From Candidatus Obscuribacterales bacterium (GTDB lineage Bacteria; Cyanobacteriota; Vampirovibrionia; Obscuribacterales; Obscuribacteraceae), in contig JAKFVQ010000004.1 of NCBI GenBank assembly GCA_021732085.1, positions 1-64,000 on the forward strand: a DNA stretch of 64,000 bases, read 5' to 3'. The notes below the pieces were generated by a model. It saw only the letters and a program-made list of their open reading frames with translations. It was not told the origin of the DNA and ran no database searches. Positions 16,367 to 25,220 of this stretch are shown here, in pieces (the stretch's first letter is position 1; each line of letters opens with the position of its first letter). The position numbers and the translations under genes are program-made.

Positions 16367-19300
16367 ATGCAGCAGTGGACTCTTTCTAGCTGGTCGATTC
16401 ACCGCCCAGTACCAACAATCGTTGTCTTTCTGGTGCTTTCCATAATTGGAATGCTGGCATTCTTCAACATCGGTATCGATGAGAATCCAAACATCGACGT
16501 CCCAGTTGTCACAGTAGCGATCACGCAGCTAGGCGCATCGCCGAGCGAACTGGAAACTCAAATTACGCGAAAAGTGGAAGACGCAGTCGCCGGCATAGGC
16601 AATATCAAGCACATTCAATCCTCCGTTGTTGACGGTGCATCGGTCACCAGTGTCGAGTTCGAAATTGGTACGAACACCGACCGCTGCGTAAACGACGTAC
16701 GAGATGCGGTCACCAAGATTCGCCAACAGCTGCCACTAGGCATCGAGGAACCAATCGTCCAACGCCTGGACTTTGTCGGTGGCGCATTTGAAACATTCAC
16801 GGTGTCATCGCCAGATCGCACGCTAACTGAGCTCAGCTGGTTCGTCGATAATAAAATCGCGCGCACATTGATGTCGGTTCCTGGTGTGGGCAAAGTGCAA
16901 AGATCCGGCGGTGCAAATCGCGAAATCAGAATCAGTCTTGATCCCTCTGATCTCGAAGCGATAGGAACTACGGCAGAAGCTGTCAACGCGCAAGTTAGAG
17001 CGCTGAATATTGACTTGCCCGGCGGACGCGGAACGGTCGGGAGTGCTGAGCAATCTATCCGAACACTGGGCAGCGCGCCCACCGTCGAAGAACTCAAAGC
17101 TACTCAGATCTATTTGCCGAATGGTCGCACAGTGCGACTCGATTCATTAGGTCGCGTTGAAGATGGAAGTTCGGAGCAGCGCGAGATTGCTCTTTTGAAT
17201 GGAAAGCCAGTAGTCGCTTTCTCTCTCATTCGCAGCACAGGCAGCAACCTGGTTGACGTCGAAAATGGTGTCGACAAAAAGCTTGCGGAATTGAAGAAGA
17301 CAATTCCAAAAGATATCACCATCAAGAAGATCCGCACAAACGGCAGCTACATTCGCGAATCATATTCAGCTTCTCTGGATTCGCTCATCATCGGTGCCGT
17401 TCTAGCACTGGCTGTAATCTGGATCTTCGTTCGCGATAATCGAGCGACACTGATTTCAAGCCTGGCGATTCCACTTTCAGTAATCCCAACATTTGCTGTT
17501 ATGAAATGGGCAGGATTCACGATGAACGGCATGTCCTTGCTTGGACTGGCACTGGTAATCGGCATTCTCGTTGATGACGCCATTGTCGAAATCGAGAACA
17601 TTGTCCGCCATTTGCGAATGGGTAAGAAACCTTTTGAAGCGGCCTGCGACGCAGCAGACGAAATCGCACTTGCGGTTATCGCCACGACGCTGACGATCAT
17701 CGTGGTCTTCGTTCCCGTCGCCTTCATGGGCGGCATTCCTGGTCAGTTCTTCAAACAATTCGGATTGACTGTAGCGGTGGCTGTATTCTTCTCGCTGTTG
17801 GTTGCGCGGATGCTAACGCCAATGATGGCCGCATATATGATGAAGGATTTGCCACATGAGGATCACGAAGGGATCCTTGCGCGCATGTACACACCATCAT
17901 TGAACTGGGCACTAAAACACAGACTTACCTCAGTACTTGTCACCGTTGGCATTTTTGTCGGCAGCATTGTGCTCTTCCAACAGATGCCCACCTCGCTTAT
18001 CTCAAATGTCGATCGCGCGCAATCAGTGATGACGGTCACGCTTGCGCCGGGAGTCAGCGTGATAGACACTCGAGAGGTGCTTGAGAAAGCGACAGAAATT
18101 CTCAGAAAGCATAAGGAAGTAGAATCTGTCTATGCAGTGGCAGGGGATGACGGCTCCGTTAACAAAGGATTCGTGTACGTCAAACTGACACCACGAAACG
18201 AACGCGCCCTGAGCCAGCAATTATTCGAAGATCAGGTCTACAAACAGCTTGTAATGATTCCCGGCGCGCGCTTCGGATTCTTCAGATCCATTGGCGGCAG
18301 TGGCAAGCCATTAACCATCGCATTAACCTCGGATGATCCACAAGTACTCCACGCGTATGCCGATAAGCTGCTCGGTGAAATGCGCAACATAAAAGGGCTC
18401 TATGATGTGACCTCAAGTTCCGCATTGCTGCGACCGGAGATAAATGTGAAGCCTGACTTCGCCAGAGCAGCCGAACAAGGTGTCAGCGTTCAATCAATTG
18501 CACGCACCGCGCTAATCGCCACGCTCGGAGATAACGACGCGAATCTGGCTAAGTTCAATTTGAAAGATCGCCAGATCAACATACGTGTTCAAATCGCACC
18601 AGAATACCGGCACGATGTTCAGGTCCTGGCCGGATTACAAGTTGCCGCAGCTGATGGACACCTGGTCCCTCTTCGTTCAGTCGCGGACGTAAAATTCGGC
18701 AGTGGTCCGGCGGAAATTACTCGCTTCGGTAGAGCAAGACAAATCACAATTGACGCCAGCTTGGAATCAAACGTGAATCTCGGAGACGCCATCAAAGCTG
18801 TGCATAATTTGAAAGCATACAAGGAAATGCCCCCACAGGTAGCAGAGCAAGCTCTGGGAGATGCAGAAATCCAACGAGACGTTTTCTCCGGCTTCGGTAC
18901 CGCCATTGCTTATGCAATTTTGCTGATTTACGCAGTGCTAGTTCTGCTGTTCGGCGGATTCCTACATCCAATAACAATCATGGTATCATTGCCCCTTTCG
19001 CTTTGTGGAGCGCTGTTGGGGCTCATCGTCACGGGCAACTCGCTCGGCATGTATGGACTGATCGGAATTGTTATGCTCATGGGCCTGGTCACAAAGAATG
19101 CAATCTTGCTTGTCGAATACGCATTGAAAGCTATGCGCGCGGGGATGGAACGAGACGAAGCAATCCGCGCCGCTGGTTCGATTAGAATGCAGCCTATTGT
19201 AATGACTACTATTGCTATGATCGCCGGAATGATTCCAATTGCTATGCAGTGGGGCGCAGGCTCCGAAGCGAGAGCACCGATGGCAATTGCAGTTATCGGC

Positions 19301-19459
19301 GGATTGATTACCTCGACGATCCTTACGCTCGTCATCGTGCCGGTCGTATTTACTTACATCGATGATTTTCAAAACTGGTTCTTGCACTTCTTCAAACGCA
19401 ACCCACCGGAAGAGAAGCACGACGACACACCACGCAGCGTTGCAAGCACAAGGCGCTAG
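16367..19459 (+). CDS. RND family efflux transporter (AcrB-like)
   Basis: A 1030-residue inner-membrane proton-driven pump of normal family length. The first transmembrane helix is RPVPTIVVFLVLSIIGMLAFF. The fingerprint GILVDDAIVEIENI, with the paired aspartates of proton relay, lies near residue 403. A second membrane bundle (LMGLVTKNAILLVEYALKAM and the helices that follow) starts near residue 900. Two large periplasmic loops follow helices 1 and 7. It works with the preceding fusion protein. The pair follows the biosynthetic operon after one opposite-strand gene, so export of that product is possible but unproven. Some relatives export lipids, drugs or metals, and the substrate is not readable here. 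Confidence 0.93.
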   Translation: MQQWTLSSWSIHRPVPTIVVFLVLSIIGMLAFFNIGIDENPNIDVPVVTVAITQLGASPSELETQITRKVEDAVAGIGNIKHIQSSVVDGASVTSVEFEIGTNTDRCVNDVRDAVTKIRQQLPLGIEEPIVQRLDFVGGAFETFTVSSPDRTLTELSWFVDNKIARTLMSVPGVGKVQRSGGANREIRISLDPSDLEAIGTTAEAVNAQVRALNIDLPGGRGTVGSAEQSIRTLGSAPTVEELKATQIYLPNGRTVRLDSLGRVEDGSSEQREIALLNGKPVVAFSLIRSTGSNLVDVENGVDKKLAELKKTIPKDITIKKIRTNGSYIRESYSASLDSLIIGAVLALAVIWIFVRDNRATLISSLAIPLSVIPTFAVMKWAGFTMNGMSLLGLALVIGILVDDAIVEIENIVRHLRMGKKPFEAACDAADEIALAVIATTLTIIVVFVPVAFMGGIPGQFFKQFGLTVAVAVFFSLLVARMLTPMMAAYMMKDLPHEDHEGILARMYTPSLNWALKHRLTSVLVTVGIFVGSIVLFQQMPTSLISNVDRAQSVMTVTLAPGVSVIDTREVLEKATEILRKHKEVESVYAVAGDDGSVNKGFVYVKLTPRNERALSQQLFEDQVYKQLVMIPGARFGFFRSIGGSGKPLTIALTSDDPQVLHAYADKLLGEMRNIKGLYDVTSSSALLRPEINVKPDFARAAEQGVSVQSIARTALIATLGDNDANLAKFNLKDRQINIRVQIAPEYRHDVQVLAGLQVAAADGHLVPLRSVADVKFGSGPAEITRFGRARQITIDASLESNVNLGDAIKAVHNLKAYKEMPPQVAEQALGDAEIQRDVFSGFGTAIAYAILLIYAVLVLLFGGFLHPITIMVSLPLSLCGALLGLIVTGNSLGMYGLIGIVMLMGLVTKNAILLVEYALKAMRAGMERDEAIRAAGSIRMQPIVMTTIAMIAGMIPIAMQWGAGSEARAPMAIAVIGGLITSTILTLVIVPVVFTYIDDFQNWFLHFFKRNPPEEKHDDTPRSVASTRR

Positions 19460-19462
19460 CGC

Positions 19463-19963
19463 ATGATTGTTATCATTATGGGCGTTGCTGGCTCCGGCAA
19501 ATCAACGGTCTCAAAAGTGCTGGCGAAACATTTGCGTTGGCAGTATCGAGACGCCGATGCATATCACAGTCCTGAAAACATCGCAAAAATGTCCAGCGGA
19601 ATCGGACTCACAGATGAAGATCGCAGACCTTGGCTGGATGCTATGCGCAACGACATCCAGCATTGGATAGCGACAAAGCAAAATTTCGTATTAGCGTGTT
19701 CAGCACTGAAATGTTCTTACCGCGACATTCTTTTGGTCGGGGAGGAAGAACAAGCATTCGTTTATTTGAAAGGCACGCCGGAACTTTTCGCGACCAGACT
19801 AGCGCGGCGCAAGACGCATTTCATGAAGCAAAATATGCTCGAAAGCCAATTCGAAGCTCTTGAAGAACCAAGCAGCAGCGAAGCGATAATTTGTGATGCG
19901 CGCGAAAGCATCAAAGAAATCGTGCTCAAAATCGAACAAGCGCTTAAACGCCTGAACAAATAA
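19463..19963 (+). CDS. gntK: Gluconokinase
   Basis: A 166-residue kinase of the GntK family, of normal length. The P-loop is GVAGSGKST (7-15). DADAYHSPENIAKMSSG holds the substrate and magnesium region, and the family features DEDRRPWL and ACSALKCSYRD follow. It phosphorylates D-gluconate to 6-phosphogluconate with ATP. It starts only 3 bases after the transporter stop and is probably read from the same transcript, although a metabolic link is not obvious. No gluconate permease or dehydratase is nearby. Confidence 0.9.
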   Translation: MIVIIMGVAGSGKSTVSKVLAKHLRWQYRDADAYHSPENIAKMSSGIGLTDEDRRPWLDAMRNDIQHWIATKQNFVLACSALKCSYRDILLVGEEEQAFVYLKGTPELFATRLARRKTHFMKQNMLESQFEALEEPSSSEAIICDARESIKEIVLKIEQALKRLNK

Positions 19964-19992
19964 TCCACTTAATTCCGGCGGATACCAAGCGC

Positions 19993-20022
19993 TTGAATTG
20001 CAGCTTGAAGAGGTGATACACT
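19993..20022 (+). promoter_or_regulatory. Candidate promoter of the type III CRISPR operon
   Basis: TTGAAT (19993-19998) is followed 18 bases later by TACACT (20017-20022), preceded by TG one base upstream, an extended -10. Both hexamers match the sigma-70 consensus at four of six positions. The site lies about 32 bases before the cas10-like ATG and is the only good promoter candidate between gluconokinase and cas10. Confidence 0.4.
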
Positions 20023-20053
20023 GCCTCCACCCTGTACCGGACGGGATCTTCGC

Positions 20054-21613
20054 ATGGCAACAGGCGAGCGAATCGAGCTTCTCTGTCTCACCGCAGAACT
20101 TTGCGGCGCAGCCGAATTCACCCATAACGCTACAAATATTCGTTCCATTGAAATGCTTGAAGCACGAGCTTTCCACATGCGCGCAATTCGCATGGAGCTT
20201 CTGAGCGAATTTTCGAGCAAACTTGCAGGAGCGAGTTTGCGGCTCCTCGATTATGCGGGGACCAGGATATCAGCGTGTTTTTCTTTTCCAGCAGAGAGCA
20301 AGCAAGACTTAGATGTCGAGCAACTCGTTTCTGAATTTGCCCTGCAGACAAATCAATCACTTCTTGAGAAATATCGTGGGCAGCTCTTCTTTTGCCTTGC
20401 GGCCGAAGTCGTAAACTGTTCGAATGAGGACGTAGCAGCCTCCCTTATACAGGTGGCAGCTCGTCTCGATATGAAAATCGCTGAATTGAAACAGGAGCCC
20501 TTTCGAAATCAACTCGATCAACTATTTGTTAGAACCGAATCATACGATACCGAATGCGAGTTTTGCCGCCATAGCGAAGCGCATCTTTCCCAATACTCTT
20601 TTAAAGAAACGCATTACTTACTATGCTCAACGTGTAGCGAGTCAAATTCAGTTTTTGCTGATTTGCAAAAGACCCTAGCAGAAACGGGGAGCGAAGCAGG
20701 CAGCCAACAAGGACAGCAACTTCCAAAGATGTCTCTTTCCACTCCATGGAAGAAAAAGGAATGTGAATACAAAGGCGATTTGAAAGCGATTTTCCATTTT
20801 CGAATTGATGGCGATGGAATTGCCAATACATCAGCGCGTCGAGTCGAAGGTCGCCTGAGAAATGATCGCTTAGCTCCGATTCTCCCTTACGTCGAACTCT
20901 TCGAGCTTTTGCAAAAAGCGATCGGCTTGATCATTCACGATTCAAAACACAGCCAACAGCAGCTGCACGAATCGGATTTTGCCATTATCGAATGTGATTC
21001 TAGAAACCTCGTCGTGTTCGGTCGATTTTTTCCGCTGATCGCGTTAGCTCTTCACTATGAGGCATTGCTAGCAAAGAAATATCCGGACCTGGCATCCTAC
21101 ACTGCCTCCGTCACGAACGGCAATTTGGCCGGACCTCTTTCATTGCAAATGAGCCAGGCATTGCGCCACGCAGAAATTGCAAAAGAAGTAGGGGATCACA
21201 TACTCTCGGTAAATTTCACAGAAGAAGATTCGTCGCCTGCATCATCATTCAAATTCGATGAATGGCGCGGCCAAGTTCGAACCTCTTTGGACAAGATTCG
21301 GACCTTCGATTCAATGAACGCGCTCGGATTCAATTTTTGGGACTACCTATTTGACCGTGCCCGCTCGAATAGCACATCAATCTACGAACTGATGTACAAA
21401 ATAGCCCGGCGCGAAGAAACTCATAGCGAGCTGCGAAAGAGCGCTAAATGGCAGGAGTTCAAGAAGGAGATTTTCCTTGCACTTTCCTCGCAATCAAAGA
21501 ATCAACAGCGACGCAGACAGATTTTGTTGACGGCGCTGGCATGGCATCTCTATCAAAAGCAATCGCAACACTATCACCCAATGAGGGAGTTCATTTATGT
21601 AGGCAGAAACTGA
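20054..21613 (+). CDS. csm1: Cas10/Csm1-like subunit lacking HD domain and GGDD motif
   Basis: A 519-residue Cas10-type large subunit of a type III effector. It begins directly with a palm-like domain (residues ~60-125, ending in GQLFFCLAAEVV) and has no N-terminal HD nuclease domain. A zinc-binding module follows: C168-x2-C171 and C191-x2-C194. The second palm contains HFRIDGDGI (D252, D254), matching the first metal-binding strand. It then has AIIECDSRNLVVFG, where family members read the type IIYAGGDDLFIVG. DSRN at 315-318 therefore takes the place of GGDD. Loss of both aspartates should abolish cyclic oligoadenylate synthesis, and normal Cas10 proteins are some 200 or more residues longer. 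The five following genes complete a Csm complex. No HD gene is nearby. Confidence 0.82.
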   Translation: MATGERIELLCLTAELCGAAEFTHNATNIRSIEMLEARAFHMRAIRMELLSEFSSKLAGASLRLLDYAGTRISACFSFPAESKQDLDVEQLVSEFALQTNQSLLEKYRGQLFFCLAAEVVNCSNEDVAASLIQVAARLDMKIAELKQEPFRNQLDQLFVRTESYDTECEFCRHSEAHLSQYSFKETHYLLCSTCSESNSVFADLQKTLAETGSEAGSQQGQQLPKMSLSTPWKKKECEYKGDLKAIFHFRIDGDGIANTSARRVEGRLRNDRLAPILPYVELFELLQKAIGLIIHDSKHSQQQLHESDFAIIECDSRNLVVFGRFFPLIALALHYEALLAKKYPDLASYTASVTNGNLAGPLSLQMSQALRHAEIAKEVGDHILSVNFTEEDSSPASSFKFDEWRGQVRTSLDKIRTFDSMNALGFNFWDYLFDRARSNSTSIYELMYKIARREETHSELRKSAKWQEFKKEIFLALSSQSKNQQRRRQILLTALAWHLYQKQSQHYHPMREFIYVGRN

Positions 21614-21656
21614 GTACGCAAAAATCTATATCCAACAATAAAGAATCGGTGAGCAC

Positions 21657-22139
21657 ATGAACAACCCTCCGAGACCGCCACAAAAAAACTATCAGCAAAG
21701 CAAAGCGCCCGGCGGACCGGCACGTCCAAGCGTGCAAGCAGGCAAGCTCCATGACTGTTTTAAATTGGGTGTCACTGCACAATCAGAACTAATGGATCTG
21801 GCGCAAGCATTCGCCAAAGACTTGGTTTATGGAAGAACGCCCGTTAAGCATCATCAATTGCGCTTACTCCTCGATAATGCAATTCGCCTGAAGCAGAGCC
21901 ATAAGGAAGGGCTTGAGCGCGACATTGCGCCTGCGACGCTGGGTCGACTTGCGAGCATCCGACCACGCATTGCTTACATGGCGGCCCGTGAACGAGGGCT
22001 GCACGCGCTACAAATCGAATTGGATTTGGTTCTTAAAGACAAAGAGTTGTTTAAAACGGGATCTGACATTGACAGGTTTTACGAATTCATTGCAGCAGTG
22101 GTCGCCTACCATCGCTATGAAGAAGCGAATCGAAATTAG
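21657..22139 (+). CDS. csm2: Csm2 small subunit, type III-A
   Basis: A 160-residue helical protein matching Csm2. Shared features are THHQLR-like KHHQLRLLLDNA, RLASIRPRIAYMAARERG, and the C-terminal FYEFIAAVVAYHRYEE, where Csm2 has an EA(I/V)VAYHK-type end. The first ~35 residues are Pro/Gln/Lys-rich and probably disordered, making it somewhat longer than usual. Csm2 subunits line the inner filament of the effector beside the crRNA-target duplex. It begins 43 bases after cas10 and ends 11 bases before csm3. Confidence 0.85.
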   Translation: MNNPPRPPQKNYQQSKAPGGPARPSVQAGKLHDCFKLGVTAQSELMDLAQAFAKDLVYGRTPVKHHQLRLLLDNAIRLKQSHKEGLERDIAPATLGRLASIRPRIAYMAARERGLHALQIELDLVLKDKELFKTGSDIDRFYEFIAAVVAYHRYEEANRN

Positions 22140-22150
22140 GAGATAGCAGA

Positions 22151-22867
22151 ATGAATTTCATCGGTAGAGTTTTTCTCAGAGGAAAAATACACGTTCTCAC
22201 CGGCCTGCATATCGGCTCAGGAGGGACTGGTGGCATCGGGCTCGTCGACAATCCTGTCATTCGAGATCCACTGACACGCAGACCAATAGTGCCCGGCTCG
22301 ACTATAAAAGGGCGTCTGCGGCATGCTTTAGAGATTGTGCTTGGAGCCGAATCAAACGAAGTGTGGCGACTGTTCGGCGCAAAAGTAGACGCCTTCGACA
22401 AGAAAGGCGCGGGAAGAATCATGATCCGCGATGCACATTTGACTGACGAGTCGGCGTTGGCCTTGGAATCAGTAGATACAGATTCGTTGTACGTCGAAAT
22501 CAAGACAGAGAACCGAATAGACCGCGCACGTGGAGTTGCAGAGCACCCAAGACAAAGCGAGCGATTGCCTGCAGGAGCAGTATTATCGTTTGAAATTGTA
22601 TATAGTGCATGGGAGAAGAACGATGTGATTGACGATTTGCAGAATATCGAAGTGGCAATGCGTTTCGTTGAAGACGAGTACATTGGAGGTTCCGGAACTC
22701 GTGGATACGGCAAAGTAGAATTCGAAGTAACAGACATCGCATACAAATCGATAGAGCATTACCGAGCCAATGAAGAAGGAAAGAATCTGGCTTCCTCCAG
22801 GAACATGTGGGCGCAACAGACCGCTGAACTTATGGGATTCTTACCAGCATCAGGCGGACGAGCATGA
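22151..22867 (+). CDS. csm3: Csm3 backbone RNase subunit (Cas7 family)
   Basis: A 238-residue RAMP protein, close to the usual Csm3 length. It has TGLHIGSGGTGGIGLVDNPVIRD, IVPGSTIKGRLRHALE, the IKTENRIDR/PRQSERLPAG region and GGSGTRGYGKVEF. The residue matching the slicing aspartate of Streptococcus thermophilus Csm3 (D33) is D33 here, in LVDNPV, so target-RNA cleavage at 6-nucleotide steps should be intact. Several copies form the backbone around the crRNA. ATG follows GGAG by 7 bases, and the end overlaps csm4 by 4 bases. Confidence 0.92.
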   Translation: MNFIGRVFLRGKIHVLTGLHIGSGGTGGIGLVDNPVIRDPLTRRPIVPGSTIKGRLRHALEIVLGAESNEVWRLFGAKVDAFDKKGAGRIMIRDAHLTDESALALESVDTDSLYVEIKTENRIDRARGVAEHPRQSERLPAGAVLSFEIVYSAWEKNDVIDDLQNIEVAMRFVEDEYIGGSGTRGYGKVEFEVTDIAYKSIEHYRANEEGKNLASSRNMWAQQTAELMGFLPASGGRA

Positions 22868-23988
22868 GTATCTACCGGCTGGAAATCGAATTTGCAAGTC
22901 CTATTTGCGCAAATTCTTTCAATAGCATTGATGCGCCCATCTCGATCGGTGCGGATCGACTTTTCAGCTGTATATGCATAGGATGGAACACCTTATTTAG
23001 TGCCACCGACTTGAGCGAGAATATCATTGAACCTTTCCTGACGAATCGAAAGCCCTGGGTACATTCCGATCTCTTGCCCAGCGATACGGAAAGCATTTTC
23101 CTTTCAGCATCCAAATGGGCTAAAGGAGGAGAGAAAGCGAATTCAACTATCCGCCTTGCTTTAGAAGACCTGCATATCAAGGATGAAGAAATAACTTGGC
23201 TTCAAAACCGAAACGCAGCAGATGGGAGCGCAGGCTTCCAGACTGCTTGGGAAAGTAATCTAAAGTTGCCAATCTCCACGATAATGCTCTCTCGAATTCA
23301 TCGAGCGGAAAGAGAAACAGAAAAGAGTTCGATGGCGCCGTTTAGGAAATCCATCCACCCAGCAGCGATCGCTGACAGAGCCGCGGAGTCCGAAAAGCCG
23401 TCCAGACTATGCTTGTCCTCGCTTTTCCAACTCCAGCCCGAAACGCAATCACCAGACCTCCTACAAAAACTCATCGCCACATTCAATTTCCTCAAAGATG
23501 AAGGCATGGGCGGGATGCGCTCCATCGGCGCTGGTGCCATTCACAAAATCACGTTTCAAAAATTGAACCTTTCCGGTTCCGAAGATGGAAGTTCTGAACC
23601 CCAACCCGGACAGAAAATAGAATCTGCAACTTGGAGAAGCGAGAACTCTCTTGATGAAAGCGAGTCAGCTCCCGCTGGGAGCGCCGGCGTCACGCCGGCA
23701 CTTAAGGAATCTTCTAAGTATCTCCTTCTCTCCACCTGCTGCCCTGACGAAAACATGATCAACGCGATTCAGTCATCAAAGCGCGGCGCTAACAGTTACC
23801 AACTACAACAAAGTAGCGGTTGGATCTATGACTCCGAGGGGCGAGCCACAAACATCAAGAAGCCATACACCTTCGCATTTACCGCTGGAAGCACGTTCGC
23901 CGAAAAACCGACAGGCAAGCTTTTAGATCTGAGCACAGACAACCATCCTTGTTATCGTTACGGAATTCCATTCAGCGTGCGTGTCTAA
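22864..23988 (+). CDS. csm4: Csm4 (Cas5 family), with an internal low-complexity insert
   Basis: A 374-residue Cas5-type subunit that caps the crRNA 5' tag next to Cas10. Recognised pieces are the N-terminal RAMP strand (YRLEIEFASPI), the glycine-rich LKDEGMGGMRSIGAGAI near 210-226 and the C-terminal strand HPCYRYGIPFSVRV. Residues ~240-280 are Ser/Glu/Pro-rich and look like an insert. The matching DNA contains a near-perfect GC palindrome (23683-23699). The gene is a little longer than typical Csm4. It is coupled to csm3 by an ATGA overlap and ends 3 bases before csm5. Confidence 0.82.
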   Translation: MSIYRLEIEFASPICANSFNSIDAPISIGADRLFSCICIGWNTLFSATDLSENIIEPFLTNRKPWVHSDLLPSDTESIFLSASKWAKGGEKANSTIRLALEDLHIKDEEITWLQNRNAADGSAGFQTAWESNLKLPISTIMLSRIHRAERETEKSSMAPFRKSIHPAAIADRAAESEKPSRLCLSSLFQLQPETQSPDLLQKLIATFNFLKDEGMGGMRSIGAGAIHKITFQKLNLSGSEDGSSEPQPGQKIESATWRSENSLDESESAPAGSAGVTPALKESSKYLLLSTCCPDENMINAIQSSKRGANSYQLQQSSGWIYDSEGRATNIKKPYTFAFTAGSTFAEKPTGKLLDLSTDNHPCYRYGIPFSVRV

Positions 23989-23991
23989 GAA

Positions 23992-25182
23992 ATGTCAACG
24001 ATACTAACTACAAACCATCAGAAAAGCATCCTCCAGGCGAAAGCATGGACCCCGATCCATATTGGCTGCGGGCTGGAATTGGGAAGATGGGAATACTTCT
24101 TTTCCAATACCGATAAGCTGGTCTACCTCGATTACGAAAAACTAGCCGTAGAAGCAATCGAGAATGAGAACTTAATTAACGAGCTCACAAGAGCCGCCGC
24201 AAATGATCCCGGCGGCAGCCTGCACCGATTTCTATGCAAATTGGAAGCAAGCGATACAACAATCAGAGAGCGAATAGGCTCCTGGCGGGGGCAGAGAGAA
24301 CTTCCCAATTCGCTAAGATCACGGCCGGCAGCTGAACGAAGCATCAGACTTCTAAGATTGTTCAACGGATCGCCAAATTGCTACGTACCTGGGGGCAGCA
24401 TAAAAGGATCGATCAGAACAGCGCTTTTATCATCTAGCATTGCGAATTCACAAACGAAAGAAGACCTTTTGCCTCGAGATCCTTCAGCTGACGACTACAC
24501 TAATTTGCGGATGTTGCGAGAGCGAATGTCAAAAACGTTTCGCCCGCACACAGACGAAACGCGGTTCTTTCAGGGCTTGCTCGTTCGCGACGGCAAGCCT
24601 ATTAATCCAACGAATATGGGAATTGCCAGCCTCCTGATTTTCAGTTCAGTCAAAAAAGGAAAAGCAAAGGAACAGGCTGCCAGCGATGAGTATGCTGAAG
24701 TTTTACTTCCGGATTCTCAGCTAGAGCTTGAGATGACATTGCGTCTTGCGCGTCTGCAGAAAAGCAATATTCGAGATATTCGCGAGATACTAAATACTTG
24801 CGACAAATTCTATCGCCGCATCTGGGAAGAAGAGCGTCTAAATCTAAATGAGCTCGCAAAACTAAACAAAGCAAGTCCAGATGTACTCGATTTCTACGAG
24901 AGCTCAAGATTTCGGGTGCCAGATGATTTTTTCGTTCTGCGCTTAGGATACGGAGCAGGTCAAATGTCCAATAGCGTTCTCTTGGAATACCGTGACCATT
25001 TTTCCAGGACAATGTCGAAAGCACGAGCCGATGCCCCGTTACGACATTCGGCTTTGTATATGCGCAAACGTACTGATCTCAAAAAACGCAATCCGTATCC
25101 CTTCACATCTCGTTCAGCCTTAGCTGGAGGAAATGAGAAATGGCGGCCGATGGGATGGCTTGCTATATCAAAAGATTTTTAA
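23992..25182 (+). CDS. csm5: Csm5 (Cas7-like cap subunit)
   Basis: A 396-residue RAMP protein of Csm5 type. It has an N-terminal TPIHIGCGLEL strand, YVPGGSIKGSIRTALL with the glycine-rich RNA-binding loop, a long helical insertion, and a C-terminal PYPFTSRSALAGG stretch leading to MGWLAI. Csm5 caps the crRNA 3' end of the filament and helps recruit maturation nucleases in studied systems. It starts 3 bases after csm4 and lies 38 bases before cas6. Confidence 0.85.
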   Translation: MSTILTTNHQKSILQAKAWTPIHIGCGLELGRWEYFFSNTDKLVYLDYEKLAVEAIENENLINELTRAAANDPGGSLHRFLCKLEASDTTIRERIGSWRGQRELPNSLRSRPAAERSIRLLRLFNGSPNCYVPGGSIKGSIRTALLSSSIANSQTKEDLLPRDPSADDYTNLRMLRERMSKTFRPHTDETRFFQGLLVRDGKPINPTNMGIASLLIFSSVKKGKAKEQAASDEYAEVLLPDSQLELEMTLRLARLQKSNIRDIREILNTCDKFYRRIWEEERLNLNELAKLNKASPDVLDFYESSRFRVPDDFFVLRLGYGAGQMSNSVLLEYRDHFSRTMSKARADAPLRHSALYMRKRTDLKKRNPYPFTSRSALAGGNEKWRPMGWLAISKDF

Positions 25183-25220
25183 GGCAACGAAACGAGTAGG
25201 TGTTCAAGCGTGGATAAACA

